From assembly GCF_004564355.1 (NCBI RefSeq), contig NZ_CP038266.1:3472001-3536000 (forward strand): a DNA stretch of 64,000 nt, in the 5' to 3' direction. Position 1 is the stretch's first letter. The number at the start of each line of letters is the position of its first letter. The notes beneath the pieces were generated by a model. That model saw nothing but the letters and a program-made list of their open reading frames with translations, did not search any database and was not told the DNA's origin. The DNA is from Microbacterium wangchenii. Its GTDB lineage: Bacteria; Actinomycetota; Actinomycetes; Actinomycetales; Microbacteriaceae. This document shows positions 43,356 to 52,601 of the stretch, piece by piece. Both the position numbers and the translations under genes were made by a program.

Positions 43356-44791
43356 CGCAGCGCTCCGGCCAGGGCGAACCGACGGGCATGCAGTGCCGTC
43401 ACGACGTCTTCGTCGTGGGTGACGGTGACCAGTGCCACGCCGTCGTCGCGCACCTCGGCCAGGAGGGCGACGAGCTCTGCCCATGTGCGGGCGTCCTGCC
43501 CGAAGGTGGGTTCATCCAGCACGAGGACGCTCGGGCGAGTGGCGAGCGCCGCAGCGACGGTGAGCCGCCGCTTCTCGCCGCCCGACAGCGTGTACGGGTT
43601 CGCCGCCGCGAGGGCGGACAGGCGCAGCCGCTCGAGGAGCTCGTCGATGCGGCGTGCGTCGACGGTGCCGAGCGCGGCGGGTCCGACCTCCAGTTCGTCC
43701 CGGACGGTGCGGGTGAGCAGCTGGTGCTCGGGGTCTTGGAACACCGTGCCGATCCGCGTCAGGAGCTGCCGCGACGTCCAGCGGATGGGCGACGCGCCGG
43801 CACCGTCGGCGAGGGCGGCGGATGCGGCCAGCTCGCCCGACGCGGACGGCAGGAGCCCTGCCAGGGTGAGCCCGAGAGTGGACTTGCCGGCGCCGTTGGG
43901 CCCGGTGATGGCCAGCGCCGCTCCCGCCTCCACCGCCAGATCGATCCCGCTCGCGACCGGTTGCCTGCGCACCCGTTCGACACTCAGATCGCGCGCGGTC
44001 AGCAGGGCGGGCCCGGGCGCAGCCTTCGGCGGCGCGGGGTGGGCCGGCGGGATGCCGGGGACCCACACGCCCGCTTGGGCCAGCGACTCGCCCTCGTCGG
44101 CGAGCACGCGCTCGGGCGATCCGTCGGCGATCACGCCGCCGTCGCCGAGGACGATCACGCGGTCCACGATCGGCAGCCACACGTCCACGCGATGCTCCAC
44201 GACGACGAGCGTCGCCGGGTGGGCCGCGAGGCTCCGGTCGACGGCGGCGCGCACTTCGGCCACACCGGCGGGGTCGAGGTTCGCGGTCGGCTCGTCCAGC
44301 AGGAGCAGGCCTGGCCGCATCGCGATGGCTCCGGCCAGCGCCAGCCGCTGCTTCTGCCCGCCGGAGAGCGCCTTGGTCGGGCGCTGCAGCGGAACGTCCA
44401 GGCCCACCGCATCCAGCGCCGCCGTCACGCGCGGCCAGATCTCGTCGCGCGGGACTCCGAGGTTCTCGCATCCGAACGCGACGTCGTCGCCGACGCGGGC
44501 GAGGATCACCTGCGAATCCGGATCCTGCAGCACCAGTCCCGCGCGTCCGCGCAGACGCACCGCCGGAACGCCGTCCAGCAGCAGCTCGCCACGGGATTCG
44601 CCCTCCTCCTCGCCGCCGAGCACGCCGGCCAGCCCCGCGAGCAGCGTGGACTTGCCCGAGCCGGAGATGCCGAGGAGCAGCACACGCTCCCCCGGCGCGA
44701 TGCGCAGCGAGACCTCGCGCAGCGCCCACGCCCGACGCGAGGCGTGCCGCCAGCCCCAACCGCGGGCGACGACCTCTGCCGGCCGCTCCAC
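43352..44791 (-). CDS. ykoD: ECF transporter double ATP-binding subunit (YkoD-like)
   Basis: The protein is 479 residues from GTG 44791. Two ATPase domains are fused in one chain. The first has Walker A GISGSGKST, signature LSGGQKQRLALAG and Walker B LLLLDEPTANLDP. The second has Walker A GPNGAGKST, signature LSGGEKRRLTVAAAL and Walker B VLVLDEPTFGQDA. Each Q-loop reads VLQDPDSQVI or VFQDPEHQLL, as in EcfA/CbiO. It powers the T and S subunits encoded on either side. Confidence 0.92.
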   Translation of the reverse strand: MERPAEVVARGWGWRHASRRAWALREVSLRIAPGERVLLLGISGSGKSTLLAGLAGVLGGEEEGESRGELLLDGVPAVRLRGRAGLVLQDPDSQVILARVGDDVAFGCENLGVPRDEIWPRVTAALDAVGLDVPLQRPTKALSGGQKQRLALAGAIAMRPGLLLLDEPTANLDPAGVAEVRAAVDRSLAAHPATLVVVEHRVDVWLPIVDRVIVLGDGGVIADGSPERVLADEGESLAQAGVWVPGIPPAHPAPPKAAPGPALLTARDLSVERVRRQPVASGIDLAVEAGAALAITGPNGAGKSTLGLTLAGLLPSASGELAASAALADGAGASPIRWTSRQLLTRIGTVFQDPEHQLLTRTVRDELEVGPAALGTVDARRIDELLERLRLSALAAANPYTLSGGEKRRLTVAAALATRPSVLVLDEPTFGQDARTWAELVALLAEVRDDGVALVTVTHDEDVVTALHARRFALAGALR

Positions 44792-44796
44792 CGGGC

Positions 44797-45432
44797 TCAG
44801 ACGCGCACGCGGGCGGATCGGCCCGCGGCGAAGCGGTCCAGCGCGCCGGTGGCGGCCAGCCCCCGGGCCAGCAGCCACGCGAGGCCGCCGGCGAGCACGG
44901 CACCGGAAACGGCCGTACTGACGAGGTAGACGACGGTGAACGCGGTGTCGGCGCCGGCGTACCACAACACGAGGTTGTTGATCCCGCCCGCGAGGGCTGC
45001 GCCGACGCCGGCGAGCACCGCGACGCCGAGGTTCCAGCGGCGGTAGAAGAACAGCAGGAACACCAGTTCGGCGCCGAGTCCCTGGACCAGGCCCGCCTCG
45101 ATCGTGAGGAAGCCGCCCCACTGGTTGCCCATCAGCGCGGACACGACCGCGGCGAGGGTCTCGGTGTAGATCGCCGCGCCGGGTTTGCGGATGATGAGTG
45201 CCCCGAGCACACCGGCGAGCAGCCAGGGCCCGTCGAGAAGGCCCTGCACGCCGGGCAGGAGCGGTTCGAGCAGCGCTTTGGGGCCGAGGTACCCGATGTT
45301 CCAGAGCAGGAAGATGAGGCCCGACGCGACGCCGAGGACGCTCGCCACGACGATGTCGATGACGCGCCAGCGGAAGCGGTGCGTCCCGGTGGCGGTTCCG
45401 GTGGGCGCGGATGTGGACGTGGAAATGTTCAT
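44797..45432 (-). CDS. ykoE: ECF transporter S component for hydroxymethylpyrimidine/thiamine (YkoE family)
   Basis: The protein is 211 residues from ATG 45432, preceded by GGGAGGAG. It has about six hydrophobic segments. ASVLGVASGLIFLLWNIGY, GPWLLAGVLGALIIRKPGAA and LTIEAGLVQGLGAELVF match the YkoE group of substrate-binding membrane subunits. A TPP riboswitch directly upstream supports a role in uptake of a thiamine precursor. Confidence 0.92.
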   Translation of the reverse strand: MNISTSTSAPTGTATGTHRFRWRVIDIVVASVLGVASGLIFLLWNIGYLGPKALLEPLLPGVQGLLDGPWLLAGVLGALIIRKPGAAIYTETLAAVVSALMGNQWGGFLTIEAGLVQGLGAELVFLLFFYRRWNLGVAVLAGVGAALAGGINNLVLWYAGADTAFTVVYLVSTAVSGAVLAGGLAWLLARGLAATGALDRFAAGRSARVRV

Positions 45433-45440
45433 TTCGCTCC

Positions 45441-45530
45441 TCCCTGCGCTGGCATGACCCAGATCAGGTTCGACGGTCGAAGCGTGGATCGCTTCCTCTC
45501 AGCCCGGCTCACCGGACTCCCGTGGTTGTC
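45441..45530 (-). promoter_or_regulatory. TPP (thiamine pyrophosphate) riboswitch
   Basis: On the minus strand the transcript reads ACGGGAGTCCGGTGAGCCGG then GCTGAGAGG, a variable stem, and ACCTGATCTGGGTCATGCCA followed by GCGCAGGGAG. These are the conserved CUGAGA and ACCUGAU...GGRUAAUGCCAGCGUAGGGA blocks of the THI element, in the right order. It ends a few bases before the ykoE Shine-Dalgarno. High TPP should shut off ykoEDC, most likely at translation initiation, because no terminator stem is evident. Confidence 0.95.
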
Positions 45531-45569
45531 GCGCCCGAGTATAGCGCCGAGGGAGGCTAAATTAGCCGG

Positions 45570-47096
45570 GTGACCACGGACGCGCCTCCCCCGACCCGGC
45601 GGGCGCTGCGGCGTGGCGACGGGGACGCCGACGGCGCCGCCCCGGACGCCGACGGCGCGGCCCCGGACGCGGCCGCCGACGCAGACGTGGCCCCGGAGGA
45701 GGACGCGGATCCGGGCGTGCTCGTGCTGCAGCAGCCGGCCGACCCGCCGGTCGCGGCGGAGACCTCCGGGCCGGTGGCGCTGGGCTGGGTGGACGAGGAG
45801 CGCATCACCCTGCCGGCCCCGGTGACCGGGCCGGCGGAGAGCGCACCGGATTCCGCACCGGACCTGCTCGCCGGCGTCCGCCGGCGCTCACCCTGGCGCC
45901 CGGGCGTTCTCGTCCCCACCGCATTCCTGGTCCTGGTCACGATGGCGTACGCCGCGATCACGCTGCTGTGGCCGCTGCACGCGATCCCGCCCCGCATCGA
46001 AGCCGTCGCGGTGCAGACGGCCCCCGCCCCCGCCGCAGCCCCCGCCTGGCCCGGGCAGGGCAGCGCGGCGATCTCGGTGGCCGGTATCGACGGGGCGCAG
46101 GCCTCCAGCGGGGACGCGGTATCCATCGCCAGCATCACGAAGGTCGTCACGGCGCTGCTGGTGCTGGATCGGATGCCGCTGGCGGTGGGTGAGAGCGGCC
46201 CCGAGTACCGGTTCTCCGCGGCCGACCGTGCGCGGTACTGGCAGTACCGCGCGAACGGCGAGTCGGCGCTGGATGTGCCCGTGGGCGGCAGCCTCACGCA
46301 GTACCAGATGCTCGAGGGGATGCTCATCGGCTCGGCCAACAACTACGCCGACCGCCTCGCGGCCGATCTCTGGCCCTCGGACGAGGTGTTCGGCGCGGCC
46401 GCCCGCTCGTGGCTGGCCACGCAGGGCATCCCCGGCATCACGATCGTCGACCCCACCGGCATCGAGGCGGGGAACACCGCCAGCCCGGAGGCGCTGCTGA
46501 CCCTGGCCGCCCGGGCGATGCGCCACCCCGTGATCTCCGACATCGTGCGGAAGCAGTCCGTCGAACTGCCGGGGGCGGGAAGCGTGACCAACTCCAACCC
46601 GCTTCTCCTGGACCCCGGGATGGTCGGCATCAAGACCGGCACGCTGGATTCCTACAACCTCCTCTCGGCCAAGGACGTCGTCCTGGGCGAGACGACAGTG
46701 CGCCTGTACGCCGCCGTGCTGGGGCAGCCCGACACCACGGCGCGCGACGACGCGACGCGTGCGCTGTTCACGCAGGTGGAGGACGAGCTGCGACTGCGTC
46801 CGTCGGTGACGGCCGGCACGGTCGCCGGCCGGGTGATGACCCGCTGGGGCGAATCCTCGGATGTGGTCACCGCATCGGATGCCTCGGTGATCCTGTGGAA
46901 CGGCATCGCCGCCACGGCCGCGTCCGAGTTCGACCTCGGCGACCGGGAGAGCGAGGGCGACGCCGTGGGCACGCTGTCGGTGGCGGGGCCGCTGGACAGC
47001 ACGACGGTCGAGCTGCAGCTGGCCTCGGATCTGGAGGGACCGACCGCCTGGTGGCGGCTGACCCATCCGCTGGACCTGCTGGGCCTGAACGGCTGA
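45570..47096 (+). CDS. D-alanyl-D-alanine carboxypeptidase (PBP5-like)
   Basis: The protein is 508 residues from GTG 45570. It trims the D-Ala-D-Ala end of peptidoglycan stems. Residues 1-105 are an acidic, Ala-rich cytoplasmic tail that includes a repeated DADGAAP. One membrane segment lies at about 110-130 (VLVPTAFLVLVTMAYAAIT). The catalytic triad is S188-I-T-K191, S255-A-N257 and K355-T-G357. The long N-terminal tail is unusual for the family and may be regulatory. Its start lies about 140 bases from ykoE, in the opposite direction. Confidence 0.93.
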   Translation: MTTDAPPPTRRALRRGDGDADGAAPDADGAAPDAAADADVAPEEDADPGVLVLQQPADPPVAAETSGPVALGWVDEERITLPAPVTGPAESAPDSAPDLLAGVRRRSPWRPGVLVPTAFLVLVTMAYAAITLLWPLHAIPPRIEAVAVQTAPAPAAAPAWPGQGSAAISVAGIDGAQASSGDAVSIASITKVVTALLVLDRMPLAVGESGPEYRFSAADRARYWQYRANGESALDVPVGGSLTQYQMLEGMLIGSANNYADRLAADLWPSDEVFGAAARSWLATQGIPGITIVDPTGIEAGNTASPEALLTLAARAMRHPVISDIVRKQSVELPGAGSVTNSNPLLLDPGMVGIKTGTLDSYNLLSAKDVVLGETTVRLYAAVLGQPDTTARDDATRALFTQVEDELRLRPSVTAGTVAGRVMTRWGESSDVVTASDASVILWNGIAATAASEFDLGDRESEGDAVGTLSVAGPLDSTTVELQLASDLEGPTAWWRLTHPLDLLGLNG

Positions 47097-47103
47097 CGCG
47101 GCC

Positions 47104-48414
47104 TCAGAAGGGCCAGATGAGGGGCACGTAGAGCACCGCGAAGGCCACGAACACCACAGCCAGGGGCAGCCCGAGCCGCCAGTAGTCGCCGAATCGGTAG
47201 CCGCCCGGCTCCAGCACCATGAGGTTCGCGGGCGTGGCGACGGGGGTCAGGAACGCGGCGGCCCCGGCCACCGCCAGGCCCACGATGAACGGCAGGGCGC
47301 TGACCTCCAGCGTCGCGGCGATGGAGACGGCCACCGGCGCGACCACCAGCACGGTCGCCACGTTGGAGATGAACTGTCCCAGGACGACCGTGACCAGGCA
47401 CACCACCAGCAGCGCCAGGTGGGGCGAGGCGGTCCCCACCAGCCCCAGCACGAGGTCGGCGAGCGCGTCGGCGGCGCCGCTGTCCAGGACGGCGTTGGAC
47501 AACGGGATCATGCCCGCGATGAGGATGATCGTCGTCCACGAGATGCTGTGGTAGGCCTCATCGGCGGGCAGCACGCGCGTGAGCAAGATGGCCGCGGCGG
47601 CGAGCAGGCCGGCCACCGCCGGCGGAACGAGCCCCGTGGCCAGCAGCACGACCATGACACCCGCGATGATCAGCGTGCGCCGTGCGCCGCGTCCGAGGCC
47701 GCCGGCGGCGCGGGGCACGCGGGTGGCACCCGTGCGCACGGTCTCCGGGACCAGCGCGAGGTTCTCCTCCTCACGCTCGGTGAGCGGGACGTGCGGTCCC
47801 GGGCCGTGGGCGGGGAGGGCGCGGGGAGCCCACACGAGCATGACCAGTGCGCTGACGATCAGGAGCGGCCCGCCCACGAGGGCGAACTCGACGAAGCCGA
47901 TCGGACGCCCGACCGCCTCCTCGGCGAGTTCGGAGGCCACGACGTTCACGGGTGTGCCGGTGAGGGTGAGCAGCGATCCGGCCGATCCTGCGAAGGCCAG
48001 CGGGATCATCAGCTGCGACACCGGGATGCCCGACCGCCGCGCGACGACGGCGGCCACCGGCACGAGCGCGGCCACCGCCCCGTTGATGCTGATCAGCGAG
48101 GTCAGCAGGGCGGCGACCCCGATGATCCAGATCGTCACCGGCCCCCGCCGGCTGCCGGCCCGCGCCACGATGAAGCCCCCCGCCCAGCGCGTCACGCCCG
48201 TGGCATCCAGTGCCCCCGCCACCACGAACAGGCTCGCGATGAACAGCACCGTGGGGTCCCCGAAGCCTGCGAGCACCTCCGGGAGGGTGAGCACCCCGGT
48301 GGCCCACAGTGCCAGCGCGACGCCGATGGCGATGACCTCCAGCGGGATGCGTCCCGACAAAAAGGCCAGGATCGCCGCGGCGAGGATCAGGAGCGTCGCG
48401 AGAAGGGGATCCAC
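47104..48414 (-). CDS. SLC13/DASS-type anion permease (ion transporter superfamily)
   Basis: The protein is 436 residues with about 11 membrane segments in two repeated halves. The paired signature loops are AGSAGSLLTLTGTPVNVVAS and a late FLTPVATPANLMVLEPGGYR, related to the SNT-type motifs that bind sodium and substrate. Candidate substrates are dicarboxylates, sulfate or other anions. The long TrkA-C insert of some members is reduced to a roughly 50-residue hydrophilic loop (GPGPHVPLTEREEENLAL). Confidence 0.88.
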   Translation of the reverse strand: MDPLLATLLILAAAILAFLSGRIPLEVIAIGVALALWATGVLTLPEVLAGFGDPTVLFIASLFVVAGALDATGVTRWAGGFIVARAGSRRGPVTIWIIGVAALLTSLISINGAVAALVPVAAVVARRSGIPVSQLMIPLAFAGSAGSLLTLTGTPVNVVASELAEEAVGRPIGFVEFALVGGPLLIVSALVMLVWAPRALPAHGPGPHVPLTEREEENLALVPETVRTGATRVPRAAGGLGRGARRTLIIAGVMVVLLATGLVPPAVAGLLAAAAILLTRVLPADEAYHSISWTTIILIAGMIPLSNAVLDSGAADALADLVLGLVGTASPHLALLVVCLVTVVLGQFISNVATVLVVAPVAVSIAATLEVSALPFIVGLAVAGAAAFLTPVATPANLMVLEPGGYRFGDYWRLGLPLAVVFVAFAVLYVPLIWPF

Positions 48415-48443
48415 GCCCCCACGCTAACCCGCACGGGCGGAAT

Positions 48444-49361
48444 TCAGACGTGCCGTACGCGCTGCTGCAGCCGGGTGCGGATGTCGAACAGCTCCGTCCC
48501 GCCGATCTCGCGGGCGCCGGCGACCCCCTGCCGCAGCACCGTGGACAGCGCACTGCGGGCGGCGACGGCCACCGGGGTGCCGCGGACCTTCCCGAGCTGG
48601 GTGATCGCGTCGAGGGTGTCGCCGTCGGGCAGGACGACGATGGCGCCGCTGAAGCGCACGCCGGCCGACCGTGCGATAACGCGCAGCCTGCTGACCAGGT
48701 CGGTGACCGGGGCTCCGACGACGTGGGGCCCGACGATCTCGCCGCGGCGGAAGCCCACGGGGCCTCCGAAGTCCTCCGAGAGCACGGCGTACAGGCCGCT
48801 GGGCCCGAGCACGACGTGGTCGATCTTGTCGTCGGGAACGCCGTCGCGGGATGCGGCGACGTCATGCCACACGGTGTACCCCATCCCCAGGTCGGCCACG
48901 ACGCGGGCCGTGGCCTCTTCGGCGAGCGCATCGGCGAGGAGGCGCCGCAGGTCGTGCGGGGCGGAGCGGACGAGCTGCGGATCGTACGGGTCAGCGAGGT
49001 CCACGCCGCGTCCGACCCACTCGCGGATCAGCGTCAGGTACCGCTCGCGGCGCCAGCCGCCGGGCTGGCCGTAGGAGCGGGCCCGCGGGCGGGTGTCGGG
49101 CCGCGGGGACGCGGGCGCCTGCGGCCCGGCCCACTCCGCGCTCGAGGATCCCCGGCCGCGGTCGTACGCCGCGCGGGCCTCGGGGGTGCCGATCAGCTCC
49201 CACGCCCGCTGCACCTGGATGAACACGGCCGCGTCGCCCCCCGCGTCGGGGTGGCTCTGCCGGAGGCGGAGACGGTACGCGCGGCGGAGCGCCTCGTCGT
49301 CGGCCTCGGCTCCCACGCCGAGCACCTCGTACGCCGACGCGGATACGGGACTGTCGAACAC
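48444..49361 (-). CDS. J-domain protein with a C-terminal NERD-like domain
   Basis: The protein is 305 residues. Residues about 8-66 form a DnaJ J-domain with the HPD motif in RLRQSHPDAGGDAAVFIQVQ. A Pro/Arg-rich linker follows. Residues about 165-290 resemble the NERD (nuclease-related) fold: DDKIDHVVLGPSGLYAVLSE corresponds to the IDHVVVGPxGxFxIETK signature, but the catalytic E-x-K pair reads L-S-E-D. It is probably a co-chaperone with a degenerate or altered nuclease-like domain. The combination is uncommon as far as I know. Confidence 0.8.
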   Translation of the reverse strand: MFDSPVSASAYEVLGVGAEADDEALRRAYRLRLRQSHPDAGGDAAVFIQVQRAWELIGTPEARAAYDRGRGSSSAEWAGPQAPASPRPDTRPRARSYGQPGGWRRERYLTLIREWVGRGVDLADPYDPQLVRSAPHDLRRLLADALAEEATARVVADLGMGYTVWHDVAASRDGVPDDKIDHVVLGPSGLYAVLSEDFGGPVGFRRGEIVGPHVVGAPVTDLVSRLRVIARSAGVRFSGAIVVLPDGDTLDAITQLGKVRGTPVAVAARSALSTVLRQGVAGAREIGGTELFDIRTRLQQRVRHV

Positions 49362-49436
49362 GTCTGTCAGGCTAATCCGCAGCGGATGTGGGTCGGCTGT
49401 CCGTTCGCTCTGGGCGCGCCCACTGCGTGCGCCGGC

Positions 49437-50489
49437 TCACGACTCCCACAGGGGCAGGGCGGGCGCGTGGGCGAACGCCTCCGCCACCGAATCCGGCGAC
49501 GCCTCGCTCTGCCAGCGGGGTGAGCGGTCCTTGTCGACCACCTGCGCGCGGATGCCCTCGACCAGATCGGGCTGCGTCGTGACGAACCACATCACCAGGG
49601 CGTACTCCTGCGCCAGCGCCGCCCGGAGATCGGGCAGCTCCCGCGCGCGGCGGACGGCCTGCAGGGTCACGGCGAGCGAGGTGGGCGACAGCGCGGCGAG
49701 CGTATCGGCCGCCGCGGCGGCCTCGGGCTCAGACCTGGCCCGGAGGCGGCCGACGATCTCGGCCACCGTGCTGCCGGCGAACGCGTCGTCGATCCACTCG
49801 CGCGCCTGGGCGAGACCGGACGGGCGCGGTGTGTCATCGAAGAGCAGGACGAGCTCGGCGGGGTCGGTGCCGTCCGCGTCCGCCCCGAGCGCGTCGCGCA
49901 GCGCCCCCAGGCGCGTGGTGGGCACGAGGTGGTCGGCGAAGCCGGCGTAGATCGCGTCGGCCGCATCCATCGACGCCCCGGTGAGGGCGAGGTACTCCCC
50001 GAGACGGCCGGGGGCGCGGGCGAGGAGCCAGGATCCGCCGACGTCGGGGGTGAACCCGATGCGGGTCTCCGGCATCGCCAATCGGGAGCGCTCGGTGACC
50101 ACGCGCAGCGCCGCGTGACCGGTGAGGCCGATGCCCCCGCCCATCGTGATGCCGTCGGCGATGCTGACCACGGGAACGACCGAGGTGGCGATCGCGGAGT
50201 TCAGGCGGTACTCGTCCCGGAAGAACCGGGACGTGTCGGCCGTGTTCCCGGCGACGATCTGCTCATACAGCTGCCGGATATCCCCGCCCGCGCAGAAACC
50301 GCGATCGCCGGCCCCGTCCAGCAGGACCGCGTCGACGTCGGGGGTGTCCTGCCATCCGGCCAGCGCGGTGGCGAGGTGCTGGATCATGGCGTGGCTGAGC
50401 GCGTTGAGCGCTTTCGGGCGGTTCAGCGTCAGCCGTCCGAGACGGCCGCCGACTCGTACGAGGACGTCAGCGTCCCCCTCATCCGTCAT
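49437..50489 (-). CDS. 3-hydroxyisobutyryl-CoA hydrolase
   Basis: The protein is 350 residues from ATG 50489; a GTG at 50498 is also possible. It hydrolyses 3-hydroxyisobutyryl-CoA in valine degradation. The crotonase fold has the hydrolase-specific AMPETRIGFTPDVGGSWLLA segment, in which the acidic residues are those of HIBCH, and GMGIGLTGHAAL-type GITMGGGIGLTGHAALRVV. The extra C-terminal 90 residues and overall length match HIBCH rather than a hydratase. It completes the route encoded at 5.6-8.4 kb. Confidence 0.9.
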   Translation of the reverse strand: MTDEGDADVLVRVGGRLGRLTLNRPKALNALSHAMIQHLATALAGWQDTPDVDAVLLDGAGDRGFCAGGDIRQLYEQIVAGNTADTSRFFRDEYRLNSAIATSVVPVVSIADGITMGGGIGLTGHAALRVVTERSRLAMPETRIGFTPDVGGSWLLARAPGRLGEYLALTGASMDAADAIYAGFADHLVPTTRLGALRDALGADADGTDPAELVLLFDDTPRPSGLAQAREWIDDAFAGSTVAEIVGRLRARSEPEAAAAADTLAALSPTSLAVTLQAVRRARELPDLRAALAQEYALVMWFVTTQPDLVEGIRAQVVDKDRSPRWQSEASPDSVAEAFAHAPALPLWES

Positions 50490-50601
50490 GTTCCCCACGC
50501 CGCCACGTTACCGGCCGACACGTCCGGGCGGCGTGAGCTCCCGCGGAATCCCGCGATATCCGGGAAGATAGGGGGAATCGCACAACGACGAGAGGTTCGG
50601 C

Positions 50602-51786
50602 ATGCCCGAAGGACAGGTGCTGGAGTTCTCCGGCGTCACCAAGCGCTTCGGCCCCGTCACCGCCGTCACGGATCTGTCCGCACGCGTCGAGCCGGGGCTC
50701 GTCACCGGCTTCCTCGGCCCCAACGGCGCCGGGAAGACCACGACCCTGCGCATCCTGCTGGGCCTCGTGCGTGCGAGCGAGGGCACCGCGACGATCGGCG
50801 GCGTGCCCTACGCCAAGCTCGCCACCCCCCTGCAGTCCGTCGGCGCGGTGCTGGAGGCCTCGAGCTTCCATCCCGGTCGCACGGCCGCCAATCACCTCCT
50901 CGTGTACGCCCGGGCGGCGGGCATCCCCCGCGCCCGCGTCGACGAGGTGCTGGGCCTCGTGGGCCTCTCGGATGCCGCGGGCCGCAAGGTCGGCGGATTC
51001 TCCCTCGGCATGCGCCAGCGGCTGGGGCTCGCGTACGCGCTCCTCGGCGACCCGGGCGTGCTCGTCCTGGACGAGCCGTCCAACGGCCTGGACCCCGAGG
51101 GCATCCGGTGGATGCGCGGACTGCTGCGCGCCCTCGCCGCGGAGGGACGCACGGTCCTGGTCTCCTCCCACATGCTCGGCGAGGTGCAGCAGACCGTGGA
51201 CGCGCTGCTGATCATCGCGAAGGGACGCCTGGTCTTCCAGGGCGGCATCGAAGACCTCGCCGAGGCATCCGATCAGGCCACCGTGGTCGACGCCGCCGAC
51301 CGGGCCGCCCTGGAGGCGGCGCTGACGGCAGCCGGGCACTCGTTCGAGGTGCTGCGCAACGGCCTGACCGTGCGCACGGCCGAACCCGTCGAGGTGGGCG
51401 CGGTGGCGCAGGCGGCCGGGATCGCACTGTCGAGCCTGCAGCGCCGCGGCGCGACCCTCGAGGACGTGTTCCTCGAACTCGTCAGCGGCGAGCGCGTGCA
51501 CGTGAGCGCCGGTGGAGCGGTGCCGCCGCCTGTGGCAGCCGAGGCCGCCGAGTTGAGGCCCGAGGCGCAGGCCGAGATCGAGCCGGAGCCACAGCCCGAG
51601 GCCGAACCGGCGCCGGAAGCAGAACCGGACGCGGAGCCGCCCCACGGCGGCGGCGACGAACCTCCCGCGGCCGCCGCATCCTTCGCCGTGGCAGCCACGG
51701 GCGTCATCGACATCGTGCTCCCCGCCCGCGACGACGACCACGTCGCCGATCGTGAGCGCTACCACTCCGAGGGGGGACAGCGATGA
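50602..51786 (+). CDS. ABC exporter ATP-binding subunit with a long acidic C-terminal tail
   Basis: The protein is 394 residues from ATG 50602. Walker A is GPNGAGKTT, the signature FSLGMRQRLGLAYALLG, Walker B VLVLDEPSNGLDP, and the switch SSHMLGEVQQT. Residues 1 to about 300 make a normal bacitracin/drug-type ATPase. Residues 310-390 add a Pro/Glu/Ala tail (PEPQPEAEPAPEAEPDAEPP) that I cannot relate to any family. The stop overlaps the permease start by four bases. Confidence 0.92.
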   Translation: MPEGQVLEFSGVTKRFGPVTAVTDLSARVEPGLVTGFLGPNGAGKTTTLRILLGLVRASEGTATIGGVPYAKLATPLQSVGAVLEASSFHPGRTAANHLLVYARAAGIPRARVDEVLGLVGLSDAAGRKVGGFSLGMRQRLGLAYALLGDPGVLVLDEPSNGLDPEGIRWMRGLLRALAAEGRTVLVSSHMLGEVQQTVDALLIIAKGRLVFQGGIEDLAEASDQATVVDAADRAALEAALTAAGHSFEVLRNGLTVRTAEPVEVGAVAQAAGIALSSLQRRGATLEDVFLELVSGERVHVSAGGAVPPPVAAEAAELRPEAQAEIEPEPQPEAEPAPEAEPDAEPPHGGGDEPPAAAASFAVAATGVIDIVLPARDDDHVADRERYHSEGGQR

Positions 51787-52601
51787 GCCTCGTCACGGCG
51801 AGCCGATCCGAGCTCACGAAGCAGTTCACGACCGCGATCTGGTGGATCCTCGGGCTCGTCCTGGTGATCTACGTCGGCCTGACCGCCGCGGGATTCGCCC
51901 TGTTGCTCACCTCCCTCGCCACCGGCGCGCTGGGCGGCACGGAGACGCCGCTGGTCCCCTCGGACTCCCTGCCCTCGGTGATCTACAGCACCGCCACCTC
52001 GTTCGGGTACGTCTTCCCACTGCTGGTGGGCACGCTCATGGTGACCACCGAGTTCCGGCACAAGACCCTCACCCCCACGTTCCTCGCCGTCCCCCGTCGC
52101 GGTGTCGCGCTCGCCGCGAAGGTCGTCATCGGCGTGGTGATGGGGCTCGTGTTCGGCGTGCTCGGGCTCGTCGCCACCGTCGGCCCGGGCGCCGTGATCC
52201 TCGCCGCGTCCGGCCTGGAGACCGGCCTGGCGTCGTCGGACACGTGGGCGCTGGCCGGGCGGATGCTCCTGGCCTTCGTGCTGTGGACCCTCGTCGGCAT
52301 CGGCGTGGGGTCGGTCGTGCGCAACCAGGTCGTGGCCATCGTGATCGTGCTGGCCTTCACGCAGTTCATCGAACCGCTCGTGCGCCTGGCCGGCGGATTC
52401 GTCGAAGGCCTCCAGCCGGTGATCAACGCGCTCCCGGGGGCCGCCGGCGACGCCCTCGTGGGAGCCAGTGCGTTCTCGCTCGGCATGCCCACGGCGACTG
52501 ATCCGCTGTCGTGGTGGGGCGGCGGCCTGGTGCTGCTCGCCTACGCGCTGGTGTTCGTCGTCCTGGGACAGTTCACCAGCTGGCGGCGCGACGTCAACTG
52601 A
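51783..52601 (+). CDS. ABC-2 type exporter permease
   Basis: The protein is 272 residues from ATG 51783. It has six membrane segments, including IWWILGLVLVIYVGLTAAGF, ATSFGYVFPLLVGTLMVTTE and MLLAFVLWTLVGIGVGSVVR. The TTEFRHKTLTPTFLAVPRR segment is the usual ABC-2 coupling region. It works with the ATPase encoded just upstream. Its last 8 bases overlap the convergent gene at 52594. Confidence 0.9.
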   Translation: MSLVTASRSELTKQFTTAIWWILGLVLVIYVGLTAAGFALLLTSLATGALGGTETPLVPSDSLPSVIYSTATSFGYVFPLLVGTLMVTTEFRHKTLTPTFLAVPRRGVALAAKVVIGVVMGLVFGVLGLVATVGPGAVILAASGLETGLASSDTWALAGRMLLAFVLWTLVGIGVGSVVRNQVVAIVIVLAFTQFIEPLVRLAGGFVEGLQPVINALPGAAGDALVGASAFSLGMPTATDPLSWWGGGLVLLAYALVFVVLGQFTSWRRDVN

